DNA of 64,000 nucleotides from Epiperipatus broadwayi (Eukaryota > Onychophora > Udeonychophora > Euonychophora > Peripatidae): assembly GCA_028023455.1 (NCBI GenBank), contig JAQFVV010012395.1:5890001-5954000 (forward strand), in the 5' to 3' direction. Of the stretch, positions 1-11,040 are shown piece after piece. The stretch's first letter is position 1; the number at the start of each line of letters is the position of its first letter. The translations under genes were made by a program, and so were the position numbers. Under the pieces are notes generated by a model. The model saw only the letters and a program-made list of their open reading frames with translations. It searched no databases and was not told where the DNA came from.

Positions 1-929
1 GTATTTAATCGCTACATCTAGAATCTAATTTTAGAGTTGATAGATGACCTCCCTCTGGTGAGCACAAATCGAAAAACAATTTGCAATTGCTTTACTTTTA
101 GATTTATGGGATGTCATTTGTAAATATTCTTTGACACTCCACTCCACCCTCACCCCTAATCTCAAGCTTTACCCTGACTCTGATTTTTTTTTAAAAGATA
201 AATTTATTGTCTGTTTTTTTTTTTTTAAATCTCAATGTTAAGATAAATACAACTTGTATAAACAATTTTGATAAGTTGGTTTTATGAAGGTCAATTCAAA
301 GTCTTGGAGGGAAACTGTCCCTATCACCAAATGTTTATTATTTAAATAAATAATTAGCATATTTACTTCAAATACTATACATTAATAATCTAGATCACAC
401 ATTTCTCACTAAAAAGTCTTGTAGTGTAAGACCTAGTGAATTATACTGCAATAATTATGATACCAGATCCAAATCTAGAAAGAGTGGAACAGAATTAAAC
501 TTTTTCACTAATCAATAATACTTGGTAAAACTATTTCAAATACGATTTAAAGTCTCAATCTAGATATGGCATTTGATTGTTGATATTAATGACCACAAAA
601 GTTATAATTTAATTGTAAGGCAGAAGAGATAGGAGGATTATTATAACTTACAAGTCTATGATTTGCATACTTTATCTTTTACAACAAGATTCACTCACAT
701 AGATAATTGCAGATATGTGATATCTGAGCCTTATTAAAACATATACATCTCTCAATTACATAAATAAAAAGAATGGGTCAAATTCTTAAAACTGAAAGTA
801 AAAATTAGCTTAGATAGCATATTACTTTAATGCCTAATCATCTCAATCTTTTTTTTTTGATCAACAACTTGACAGAAATTAACCTAAACAATCTAAAATC
901 TTTTGTCTAGGCGATATCTTTTCTCTAAG
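1..929. other. Anonymous AT-rich DNA
   Basis: I see no reading frame, RNA gene or element boundary here. The stretch contains several poly(T)/poly(A) runs and is otherwise unstructured AT-rich sequence ending at a SINE poly(A) tail. Confidence 0.5.
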
Positions 930-1025
930 TTTTTTTTTAAAGTGTCATAGCATCGGCCGGGACGCGAACCTGCAACCCAGGCAACTGCAAGGCAGTCGCG
1001 CTGACCTCTCGACCACCAATGCAGC
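930..1025 (-). mobile_element. tRNA-derived SINE, family 1, copy 1
   Basis: Read on the minus strand this is a tRNA-like module followed by a short tail. An A-box-like segment (TGGTCGAGAGGTCAGCGC) precedes a B-box (GGTTCGCGTCC), then a conserved tail (GCCGATGCTATGACAC) and a poly(A) run. It is far more GC-rich than its surroundings and recurs at 9165 (+), 30377 (+) and 31132 (-). The A-box and spacing resemble a Leu/Ser-type tRNA, but the acceptor stem does not close, so this is a retroposed SINE or tRNA pseudogene, not a functional tRNA. Confidence 0.8.
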
Positions 1026-2799
1026 TAAATATATAAAAACTGATAGTAAAAGACTGCAAGAATTCATTACATTATTATATGATGTCTTAAATCTGCTTAG
1101 AATCTGATCTTCCATCAGACTAGGTGGAACAAGATAAATGTTGCTCTTATTCAGTGTATAAAAAATAGTCTAATAAGGAATTTGATATTTTATTCAAAGT
1201 TGTCAAATAGAGTAGAAAAACCAATATCTTTATTTATAGCAGATTTAACTAGTTAAAAAAAAAAGCTTATTTCATATCTAATGTCCAGATTAGTTGTCAG
1301 CAATTAGTACATTTATCTGTTTATTATTTGGGGAGAGGGTAAAGAAACTTATCATATTCATTTATGGTAAACATACTATTTCCATAAAACTAATTTAAAA
1401 AAGGGGTAGAATTAAAATAATAAAGAAAAAACATAAACATGATTTTAAAAAAAACAACAAAATTACATGAAAAATAAGAATAAAAGGTGTCATGAAGGAA
1501 GCAAAATAATCAAATTAAAAATGGGATGACTCAGCATATGAAGACAGATGATAGGAGCAAGAATTCAAACGAAAGATCACCAATGGATATAAAGAAAAAA
1601 GAAAAGGCAAGCAACAATGAATATATGATATTTTTGATAAAATAATAATGAATGAAGATTAAGTGGAAAGGTTTTTAACTAAGCAATTCATGGACGGTTT
1701 GCAGTAATTCCAATATAAAACTTTCACTTTATTCATTTCTAATCGACATAGACAGCATTAATCTAAATTCCTATATATTTTTGTAACCCTGATAAGAATC
1801 GTAATTAAAACTTGTTTATATACCATATATATATATTTAAAGATAATACTACTTGCAATATATTTTTATAACATCATATAACAAATATATAGTAAAAAAA
1901 AAATCAAATTATTTCATAATTGTTAATTTCAAGACTGAATAGGCTCAAAATATTGACAGTCCATATGCTAGGAAAAAAAAAAATCAAATTATTCAACAAC
2001 TGTTAAGTCAAGACTGAGGATGACTAGTACGAGTTTTCATTATGAAATAAAAACAACAAGCATATGAAGAGAAGAATCATAATTTGTAATTAACTATTAT
2101 TATAAAAATATACTTAGAAAGATAAACAAGTGTTTAGTATTAGCATATTTCAAAATGAAATACTAAACTTTTAACACTATAATATGCAGGGGTTAGACAA
2201 ATAATGGGTTTACTTTTATTAATAAGATGCTCCATTTAGTATAAAATTGTGTAATATTTGAATGTCTGGAAAATATTGAGTTTTAAGTTCTAAGAGATGC
2301 TGAGTAGGGCTATTCAATTCTTACTCACTTAAAAAAGACTTACAGAAACTTAAGAAGTTAGTATTCATATCAGTTGATTAAAAAGATTACAAGAGATGGA
2401 TGACATCATCCTAATCTTCCTCAAAGCAATATTGGACTGTATAAATTATACTATTACCATCTAGGTAGATGATAGTATGTCTCAAAAAAATGTCAGAAAA
2501 TGATAAATCTTTTCCAATATGTCCATTCAATCTGATACCACGAAATGTCCAATGCAGAATTATGATAGCTCGCATACAGTGTTACACAAGAAAGAAAAAG
2601 AATCCTGGATAAATCACTTTTCTTTTGTTGATCTTACATCTCATGATTTGACTTATAAAACATTTTTATAGACCCCCATAGCTTATGTCTTATATTCACA
2701 ACTATCATTTCATTACTATGATACATTCTGATAGACAATGAAACCATCAGATTGTGTTGACTTCTGCAAAGAAGTTTATTACTGTAAATAATAATAATT
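1026..2799. other. Anonymous AT-rich DNA with a small duplicated motif
   Basis: No gene is visible. A poly(A)-led segment of about 43 bp at 1893-1935 is repeated with changes at about 1970-2015, a decayed local duplication with a period near 77 bp. The rest is low-complexity AT-rich sequence. Confidence 0.45.
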
Positions 2800-2906
2800 G
2801 AATGGCTTTATTCTTTGAGAGTTTATAAGAAGTTTGAGCACTGTACCGGAATCAATCCAAGAAACGTACACTTCCGAGTCTAATACTCTACCATCGCATT
2901 GTGATT
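2800..2906 (-). mobile_element. tRNA-derived SINE, family 2, copy 1
   Basis: On the minus strand a tRNA-like head has an A-box-like TGGTAGAGTATTAGAC and a B-box-like GGATTGATTCCGG. It is followed by a conserved 3' body (CAGTGCTCAAACTTCTTATA) and an AATAAAGCCATT end leading into an ATT-rich tail. The same body recurs at 14581, 30750 and three times in tandem at 56327-56672, which makes it a dispersed SINE and not a single-copy gene. Confidence 0.7.
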
Positions 2907-3601
2907 TGATATTCTTTGGCTACTAACTTTTCTAGTGCTCATTAGTCTTTTCAAGTAAACTACAGCTTGAGATTACAAATGATTCTAGCAGTGTTCATTC
3001 TACCATATTGAATGAATATAGATACCACTTTGAAAATATGATTCCGTTTGAAACTTCATATTCCAGATAATCAGGTTATTACAAGCAGTGTGTGATCTCT
3101 TACTAATTCAAATGTCTAATATTTATTCACAACAAATTAATAGAACTAATACCCACTTCAGAATTCCTATTATACATCTTCATATCATTTTGTTTTAGGT
3201 GCATGAATAAAGGATATTTGAAAAAAATATCTGTACATATGATTAAAGGATACATGGTGAAATGCCATGTTGTAAATATATATTACACTTCAACAACTTA
3301 ACAATAATAACACATATATGGACACTTGGTCCAATCCTGCATCTAGCTAGGTATTTGTGTGAATGAAATAGTTGAAAATTAAATTTATAGATACAAAGAA
3401 TCTCTAATTAAAAAGAACAGAAATCAAGTGACAAACTTGATTATCACTGCTTTCAATCATCCTATAACAATAAATATCTCAGTATCTTCTCTTCAACATT
3501 CATTATAAAATAACAATGTTACAAAAAGCATAACATTATATTTAAAAAGAAATGTTGATTGCAAAAGGAGTTAAATAGGTATAATAATATAAAAAACTTA
3601 C
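2907..3601. other. Anonymous AT-rich DNA
   Basis: I see no gene, repeat family member or structured element in this stretch. Confidence 0.4.
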
Positions 3602-3690
3602 TACAAGATGAGATGATGGCAGTGAGTCAGGAGGAATACCGCCTAGTAGGGAATTTTACGTTTCTTTCCCATCTACGTTTCTAATGCCTT
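3602..3690 (-). other. Exon-like island (possible host exon, minus strand)
   Basis: A locally GC-richer block ends, on the minus strand, in a perfect GTAAGT donor (plus-strand ACTTAC at 3596-3601). A possible acceptor (CTACTAG) lies at about 3643. Upstream on the minus strand there is also a T-rich tract ending in TATAG near 3697. With the proximal acceptor the exon would be 41 nt (3602-3642) and one frame reads GGIPPDSLPSSHL. With the distal acceptor all frames contain stops, so it could only be a UTR exon. No protein family is recognised, and the whole call may be chance. Confidence 0.2.
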
Positions 3691-4026
3691 ATCACTATAA
3701 AAAAAAAAATCATAAAAAAATACTTTAAATAAACAAGAATAAAAACTTTAAAAGTCTATATCTAGCTTCTTTAGCATTAATTGTAAATTAATTTAATTTA
3801 ATTAGAAATAAGAGAAAAGAATATCTTTTGTGATTGTTTTTAAAAAGTCTAATTCACAAACTATAAAAAAAGACATGCTACCGTGGAAATTGTATATACA
3901 GATATAGTACAGAATATATGAAATGTAATTGTTTTATACTTTTAAAACTAGTAAAAAGCATCACATTATAATAAAAAATAAAAACAGTAAATTTTACTAA
4001 ATATCAACACATTTCGTTCTATATGA
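3691..4026. other. Anonymous AT-rich DNA before the hAT element
   Basis: No coding potential is seen. Its last 8 bases (CTATATGA, 4019-4026) are the left target-site duplication of the following hAT transposon. Confidence 0.6.
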
Positions 4027-6854
4027 CAGCGCTTCTTAAACTTTTTTCATTCATGACCCCTTTTTAACCATGAGATGTTTTCGTGACCCAGATATTAAAT
4101 ATAAAATAGATATAAAAATAAATATTCCCATAAATAATTTATTTTTTTGGTAAACAATATACATATGAAAATAAGTAGTTTTAGGATTTGTTTTAAGTAT
4201 ACAAAAATAAATGAAAGAAAATCACATTTTAATGAGACGGATGCGATTTGTTTTTTGCTGCATAACAAATTAAATCTTGGTGAAATATTTGATACTGCTG
4301 GATGTAAAGCATCTTCAATGTTTTTCAGCATTGAACGATATTTGGATTTAATATACATTAAAGCTGAAAAAATCATTTCACATAAGTATGTGGTGCTGAA
4401 TGGCAGAAGAACATTTAGTGCCATTTCAAAAATTGTGGAAAATTCAGTCCTAACTCCGATCCAGAATTAAGTAAAGGATTTTTGTGGGAAGTCAAGTTTT
4501 AAGTTGAGTCACTTGATAGCTCAGCAAATTCCTCTTGGGCTTTATATGGCAGGTGAATAATCTCATTAATGTCAATCAAAAATGGTCATTGAATTCAAGA
4601 TAACTTTTAGAAATTTAAATTCAATATAAAATATTTGCAAAACTGTGTTTCTAGGGTAGTGATCTATAATAATTTTTGCAATTAAAATTTTACAATTATT
4701 TTTTCCAATTATAAAATTGTCAATAGTCGAATACATTTCCAATGAATCATTTTCCACCCTATTCTTCCAAATGGTGATCTTTTTAATAAAACTTTCAATT
4801 TTATCATTCAAAGTAAAAATATTGCTATTTTTTCCTTGAAGAGACAAGTGAAGATCATTTAGCTTTTTAAAAACATCAGACAAATAGCACAGCTTTGATA
4901 GCCATAAGTCACTTTGAAAAAGAGCAGCAAGATCAGATTTTTGTTCTGTTAAAAATATAATATTTTTTTCTTTTAATAACAATAATCTTCTCGACATCCA
5001 TCTTACTTCTGCATGTAATAATAAATTTTTGTACTTATAGTCCATGTCTTTACAAAGATTTGAAAATAAAGTTTATGATTTTGACAGCATCCCGAAACAC
5101 ATCGTTCAATTCCGTTACTAATTTTTTTCTGCAAGGGCCTCTTGATGGATCAGGCAGTGTGTAAAAGTTACATGACTATTACCAGAAGCTTTAAAAAATG
5201 ATGTAAAACCAATATTTTCACAAGTCATTGCTTTTGCACCATCTGTGCATACTCCAAAGCAATTTTTCCATTCTAAACCTTTAGTTTTAGAAAAATTGTC
5301 TACTTTATTATATATGTCTTCCCCTCTTGTATGTTCTTCCAAAGAATGACAAAATAATAATTCTTCCTCAATGTTTTCGTTATAAATGTATCTGATATAT
5401 ACTAATAATTGAGCTATTTTTGAAATATCAGTTGTTTTGTCCAACTGAATTGTAAATATTGAGCTTTCTTCAAGTCTAGTAATAAGTTGCTCAAATTGGT
5501 CATTGCTAATTTCAGAAATTTTATTAGTGACCGTGTCATTTCACAAAGGAATTTTCTGAATTTCATCACCATATTTACTTCCATAAAGTATTTCTACCAT
5601 TTTAAGAGCAGCAGATAATGTAAGATCTTCTCCAATGGTGTATGGCTTTTTATTTTTAGCAACCAGATATGAAACTTCATATGTTGCAAGTAAATATTTT
5701 TCATTGAACAGTTATAAATTTCTCAAAATATTGTTTTTCTTTATTTGAAGTTTTTAACAGTCATTCAAAATATTCTTTTGGTTTATTGACATATGAAGAA
5801 TGCTTGGATTCTAAATGCCTTTTTAATTTTGATGGTTTCATACTCTCCATAGTCAAAACATTATTGCAAATTAAACAAAGAGGTTGTTCATTACCATCAC
5901 AGTTGTTGAAAGTAAAGCCAAATTGGAGAAAGGTCTCATCATATTTTCTTTTTCACATCTTAGATGCCTCTTTCTGATTACGAGATCCTGCTTGAAGAGA
6001 CTTTGTAGCATTGCCATCTGCATCATTACCTTTGGTACTCAAGTTCAACCATTTATCCATGAGTAAAAAGTGTTTTTATCCTAAAATATAAATAAAATAA
6101 GAGTATTTATTAATTAGCAGAGATACCATGTGGTGGCCATGTTTTTTGTTTAATTATATAAAGCATATTTATTCTTGTATGTTCTATTTTTTAATATATC
6201 CATATGTTTTATTTCTTAATATTTAAAAAATATCAATAAATCAATTATAAATTACCTGTTAAGTTTAAAAAATAGAAATATGTTTTTACTTGTTAATAAA
6301 TAAATGACAATAAGTTTCAAATAAAAAATATATTTTTATAATAATTAGTAGGATGATAAATTTTGAATAAAAAAGTGAGAAAAAAGGATACAAGCATTTT
6401 TATATATAAAAAATAACTTCTTTCATAATATTAATTCAAATAAGTACTAACCTTAGTTGAATAAAATACAATATTGTATTGTTCTTGTGATGTGGACATT
6501 TGTTGAAATGAAACAAATAACTTGACTGGAAATGCATTATATAATCACAGTGGTGTCAACCTTATTCTCACCACTGCAGCATATATTTTGATTTTGAAAT
6601 AACTTATATGCTGAAATTGAAATGCGACTCCACTATTATGATGCATTTAATGTTATTTTTCAATATGTAAATATAATTTACAGCTCAACTTGGCCATCAT
6701 TACGATTTTATAATTGCACTGTACAGAAAACATTATATATTAAATTAAAAATAGTGAAAGGATTGCAACTAATATTTTTTTAAATTCATGTATCTGAATT
6801 AAATTTTCACAACCCCAACTTTTCGCTTCATGACCCACAATTTAAGAAACGCTG
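4027..6854 (-). mobile_element. hAT DNA transposon, complete ends, inactivated
   Basis: The 2.83 kb element starts CAGCGCTTCTTAAA and ends with the inverted match TTTAAGAAACGCTG. It is flanked by 8-bp direct repeats, CTATATGA on the left and CTATTTGA (6855-6862) on the right, with one mismatch. Eight-base duplications and CAG-type termini are hAT hallmarks. The interior encodes a degenerate ZBED-type transposase on the minus strand. Both ends and nearly the full coding length are kept, so this is an old full-length insertion decayed by point mutation, not a MITE. Confidence 0.93.
4235..6062 (-). pseudogene. hAT transposase, ZBED5/SCAND3-like, broken
   Basis: On the minus strand it begins near 6060 with MDKWLNL, a start shared by many ZBED-type hAT proteins. 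A BED zinc finger follows at about 5805-5890 (CLICN, then H-x4-H). The catalytic core lies at 5118-5444, including LDKTTDI, VCTDGAKAM and HCLIHQEAL. A middle domain occupies 4572-5045, and the C-terminal hAT dimerisation region (LPFSTTYLCEMIFSALMYI) lies at about 4340-4420. Stops and frameshifts separate these blocks, for example between BED and core and around 5050-5115, so no functional transposase can be made. Family members cut and paste the DNA between the terminal inverted repeats. The order and identity of domains make the assignment firm; the exact start is approximate. Confidence 0.9.
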
Positions 6855-6862
6855 CTATTTGA

Positions 6863-7290
6863 TATGATGTAAAATGTTGTAATAATACAACAATGAAATG
6901 GTATTAATCTCTTTCAAGTCCAGGAACTATAAGCACTGAATAAAAAAAATAAACTACTAAATCACAGCAAAGCAGTTGCTTATCATTAGTTTCTGCCTAA
7001 TTAGCTTACTTTAATAGGATAAAATTTGTTTGCATTATTCCAATTCAATAGTGATTTTTTGTTTCTATTCAAAGTCAATAGCTCAAAAATTTTAAATATG
7101 TATGCTAAAGTTATATATATACAAATTAATAAAATATATTTATTTTTCCATAATCATATCACCAACAGATTATTTTAATGAAAAGCCATATATGATAGTA
7201 AAAATCACTTTTTTTAAAAAAAAATTTTTAAAGTCCATTACAGAAGAGTTGAAAACTATTTGCAGAAATCCCTGACCCTTTAACAAAAGT
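6863..7290. other. Anonymous AT-rich DNA
   Basis: No feature is seen between the hAT target duplication and the hairpin insertion. Confidence 0.4.
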
Positions 7291-7576
7291 TTCAAAAAAC
7301 TAATAAAATAGTCTGAACAGGCACTAACCTGTATTCAATGCGCTTTAAAATTCACAATAATCAAGCATATTTTGCCGATAGAGGAATCTTCCAAACCACG
7401 ACACAAGATAGTGACTTTTATGAAGATAAGAGCAGGTGTCCCTTTATTGGCAAAATATGCTTGATTATTGTGAATTTGAAAGCGCATTGAATACAGGTTA
7501 GTGCATGTTCAGACTATTTTATATAAGCTCTCTGTGCGCTCTATAAATTAATTACTACTCTTCAAAAAACTAATAA
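7291..7576. mobile_element. Hairpin insertion with 16-bp flanking direct repeats
   Basis: The 16-bp sequence TTCAAAAAACTAATAA occurs at 7291-7306 and again at 7561-7576. Between them lies a strong inverted repeat. The left arm (about 7309-7375) pairs with the right arm (about 7448-7521), starting AGTCTGAACAGGCACTAACC and mirrored by GGTTAGTGCATGTTCAGACT, with about 70 bp between. Identity in the arms is well over 90 percent. The long direct repeat resembles the target duplication left by LINE-machinery insertion, while the terminal palindrome resembles a foldback MITE. It contains no open frame. Confidence 0.75.
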
Positions 7577-8888
7577 GCATTTATTACTTTTATTTTTTTT
7601 ATTTCTAAAGATATATATATTATATTTTGTTCTAAGGACTGCTTGGATTCAACCCATATAGCATATAATAACTCACCTTTTGTAAATAAACATTGATTAG
7701 AATAGAATATGTACTGTTTATTGAACTGTAATGCACAGTAATTTTTAACACATAAATATAACACAAACACTTTTTTATATATATGTATAAACAAAATTTA
7801 AAAAATTAATAAGATAATTAAATAGAGGATTTGAACTTAGGATTTTTCAGTCTCTCAAACAATCGACACTGAATAAATAGACTAATAGGATAATTAATAA
7901 TAAAAAACTGAGGGAGACATACTTACATTTTATTTACTAAGTATGTGTTCACTCATACATTCACTGCAGTAAAAAGAAAAAAAATAGTATTTTTATTTTT
8001 AAAATAAATTCATCACACTGGCTAAAACATGTTGGTGAGCAGCTTATCCATATTCATAAACTATATGAATAATCACATAATAATAACTGCTGCAGTGACA
8101 AGAACAAATGGAATGGACATTAGGAAATAGCCCTGCTCGTTTTCTTTAAGGCCTCCAAGGCAATCAAAGAGTCTCCTTTCAATAAACAGCAAATTCCTCT
8201 CTGCAATACTGAATTATCCAATTACACTAGAAATTTACTGAAATCATTAATTAAGTTAAAATTTAATGTTAAAAGTTTAGAACATTGAGAACAAACATTT
8301 TATTTGAATTTCATGAAAAAATAATTTCTATTTTATTTCAGTAAATCTGGTATCACACTACGACTACAATACAATTTCATTTTAATCTGCCATTAAAATA
8401 TTTAAATAGAATATTTATTTTCCCATCTCTTTTCTTTTCCTTTTTCTGTTTCTCGATTTTAATTATTGTTGATCAATAAATATGTAATTATAAGTCGATT
8501 AAAATAGATAAGTTTTGGAAATGGACAGCTGGAAGATGTTGAACAAGATATCTTTTTTACTAAGTATGGATTGCTAATTACAAAGAATTTTGATAAAGGA
8601 TTTTAAAAATGCATCTTTCTAGTTAGCGACAATGATTCTAAAACTTGCTACTATACTATAAAAGGAAAATCATTAACGAACGAAATATGGTTCATCACAG
8701 GATTCCATACTGAAGTTCATACAGGAAGATATACTTGCTGATAAGATTAATCTTTTATTATTGAAAATTTACAAAATGGTTAAATAATATATATATATAT
8801 ATATTAAGGCTATCACCTTAAGATTATGCTCTTGAACACCTGTACAAATGGCTAAATATGTTTGTTGTTTACTCTTTAATATGTGAGG
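7577..8888. other. Anonymous AT-rich DNA with a weak tRNA-like remnant
   Basis: No gene is seen. At about 7830-7885 the minus strand has a B-box-like segment (AAGTTCAAATCCTC) that could be the remains of a tRNA-derived SINE. A TA microsatellite lies at about 8787-8804. Confidence 0.35.
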
Positions 8889-8937
8889 CTATGCTTCCTC
8901 CAACAGATGTTCATCTCTGCCCAGATCCAGCCCGAGT
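8889..8937 (-). other. Exon-like island (possible terminal exon, minus strand)
   Basis: On the minus strand a pyrimidine tract ending TTTTTCTTTCAG (AG at 8938-8939) precedes a 49-nt GC-rich block. One frame of the block reads LGLDLGRDEHLLEEA and then a TAG stop at 8889-8891. The composition contrast and the acceptor are real, but I do not recognise the peptide. A transposon fragment is an equally good explanation. Confidence 0.2.
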
Positions 8938-9164
8938 CTGAAAGAAAAATGATGTTCATCATTTGATGAAACAATCTCCATATAAATTGAAATCACTGTT
9001 GCCGACTTCCTCCAAAAAAAAAAAATTGTGGATAAATTATGAAAAAAGAAAATATACCAATACTGGCCAGCCAAAATAAAAAAATCCAATGACTATTAAA
9101 CTGATTTTTTTTTATCAGTTTGCCAATCAGCAATAATGAAAACCAAAGATAAAAAAACTTGTCA
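8938..9164. other. Anonymous AT-rich DNA
   Basis: Contains A- and T-homopolymer runs at about 9015-9027 and 9105-9113 and nothing else recognisable. Confidence 0.35.
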
Positions 9165-9270
9165 AGTGTTGGTGGCCCGAGTGGTCAGCACAGCCGCCTT
9201 ACAAGCAGTTATCCCGGGTTTGCGGGTTCGCTTCCTGGCCGATGCTTTAACACATGAAAAAAAAAAAATA
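9165..9270 (+). mobile_element. tRNA-derived SINE, family 1, copy 2
   Basis: This is a plus-strand copy of the module at 930-1025. It has an A-box-like GGTGGCCCGAGTGGTCAGCA, a B-box (GGGTTCGCTTCC), the tail GGCCGATGCTTTAACACAT and a 12-base A run. The head is the best preserved of the four copies and is closest to a real tRNA, but it carries no closing acceptor stem. Confidence 0.82.
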
Positions 9271-9560
9271 AACTTTTTATTCTTTTGTTAAATAAAATAG
9301 ACTTTTCATTTAGCAACAACTTGACAATAAGTAAGGTTGTTCTGTATATATATGTCACATGTGAGGAAAATTTGCTCAAGAACTAACATCTTAATTAGTT
9401 TATTATTATTATACACACCCTGCAGATTGGGAGTGCTATGATAGTGGTCTTAGCATGCTCAGAGAGTTTTAAAGATTCTAATATTGAACAATCTTTTCTT
9501 TTTCAAATGTTCAAAACATTGAATTATAACATCATCATTACATTTAATACTTATGTAGTG

Positions 9561-10214
9561 CAGTGATCTTCAATCTTTTCACACTTGTGGACTGGCAAAA
9601 ATAAGAATAAGGTTTCACAGACTGGCAGAAGTTTACAGATTTTCTTAAAGATGTAAACTGTTTAGCCTTAGATGAGCATAATTGTTATAACTGACCAAAA
9701 CAGCACACTAGCTATTGTGTATTGTAATGATGTTGCTTACCTTTACATGCTGAACACTTTCTCGAGTTGCGGAGTCATACTAACTACAGAAAACAGTACA
9801 ATAACAATCATTTTCATTGATGTGCCTGCATTTCTATGATTATTATTTCATTGTTAAAACATGCAAGAATAAAATGTTATTCACTTGAATGTTGGGAAAT
9901 ATCATAGCTAGTGTAATTACATGACAATGATTATGATAAATGTAATATCTGTATTTAATGTTAAATATACAAGATGAAATTATATATATATGGAGCTTGT
10001 ATAATAAAAAACTTTTTTATAATTTTGAATTTTTTTAGAAAAATAATAAAAAATTTAATTTTACCCCCCCCCCCCATAAACATCTGTGATAAATAGAAAA
10101 ACATATTAATTTATGTATGATTGATTAGATTTTGTTTTCGTTCTTCTGCCAAACTTTTCTGCCAGTCTAGCATGGACCAGTGCTGGTCCACAGACCGAGG
10201 GTTGAAGACCACTG
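9561..10214. mobile_element. Non-autonomous hAT element (MITE-like)
   Basis: The 654-bp segment starts CAGTGATCTTCAATC and ends with the inverted match GGTTGAAGACCACTG. Sub-terminal sequence is also mirrored (GTGGACTGGCA against TGGTCCACAG). The flanking octamers are ATGTAGTG (9553-9560) and ATTTAGAG (10215-10222), matching at 6 of 8 positions, as expected for an old hAT target duplication. A run of 13-14 C residues lies near 10064-10076. I find no transposase-like frame inside, so it depended on a transposase supplied elsewhere. Confidence 0.85.
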
Positions 10215-10539
10215 ATTTAGAGTACTCTTTATGTATTATATATTTATCTATTCAAAGTAATATTATCTATGTATCAGGCAATTTTAGTCAATTATAATCG
10301 ATCAGGAGTGGAAAACAAATGAAATATTTTAGTTTATGGTAATAGAGATCATAATAGAAATTGTTAAAAACTGTTGTATAAAATTGATCTTGAATGCCTT
10401 ATATATAACATACTATCCATTTTAGCATAGTCCATTATTTGAAGGAGTGTATTGATGCATTATATTATTGTTACTGCATGGAATAAAATGTTGAATTTTA
10501 ATTTTACCTACATGTAATTCTCATACATGTATTTCATCA
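10215..10539. other. Anonymous AT-rich DNA
   Basis: No feature is seen beyond the hAT target duplication at its left edge. Confidence 0.35.
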
Positions 10540-11040
10540 TTTAACTAGATAGTAACTGAAATACAGGCTTATTATATACCTGTATCAATATATGTAATAT
10601 ATAGGGTATATGAGCTCAGACTTTCACACGACCCGCCACTTTCCACTCTATCTTATAACACTGATACACTTAAACACATATATGTCGAAAAAATGATTGC
10701 TGGTTTAGCATGAAATACGTACATTGGTGATTATTTATATTTTCGACATATATGTGTTCTAAGTATATCAGTGTTATGAGATAGAGTGGAAAGTGGTGGG
10801 TCGTGTGAAAGTCTGAGCTCATATACCCTATATATTACATATATTGATACAGGTATATAATAAGCCTGTATTTCAGTTACTATCTAGTTAACACATATAT
10901 GTCGAAAAAATGATTGCTGGTTTAGCATGAAATACGTACATTGGTGATTATTTATATTTTCGACATATATGTGTTTAAGTGTATCAGTGTTATGAGATAG
11001 AGTGGAGAGTGGTGGGTCGAGTGAAAGTCTATGCTCATAT
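10540..11040. repeat. Inverted plus tandem cluster of SINE-like family R1
   Basis: A left arm (about 10547-10690) is mirrored by a right arm (about 10740-10893) across a loop of about 50 bp. Both contain AGTCTGAGCTCATATACC and its complement. A third partial unit (about 10894-11040) then repeats the loop and right-arm sequence directly, including ATTGCTGGTTTAGCATGAAA and GACATATATGTGTTTAAG. The unit recurs at 24085, 24555 and 59905. Its end has a B-box-like GAGTTCAAATCCC in the 59905 copy, which suggests tRNA ancestry. Arm identity is very high, so the inversion is recent or has been kept by gene conversion. Confidence 0.75.

Noticed and set aside
4147-4470. Plus-strand frame of 107 codons over the hAT C-terminus
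   Set aside because: It is the reverse shadow of the transposase dimerisation domain, which is the recognised coding strand.
4235-6062. Domesticated hAT (ZBED-like) host gene
   Set aside because: Terminal inverted repeats and target duplication are intact while the frame has several stops and frameshifts, so it is a dead transposon and not a domesticated gene.
8787-8804. TA microsatellites as regulatory TATA elements
   Set aside because: Short TA runs occur throughout this AT-rich window and none is linked to a supported gene start.
9165-9245. Functional tRNA-Leu/Ser gene
   Set aside because: Promoter boxes are present but the acceptor stem does not close, a poly(A) tail follows, and four similar copies occur, so it is a SINE.
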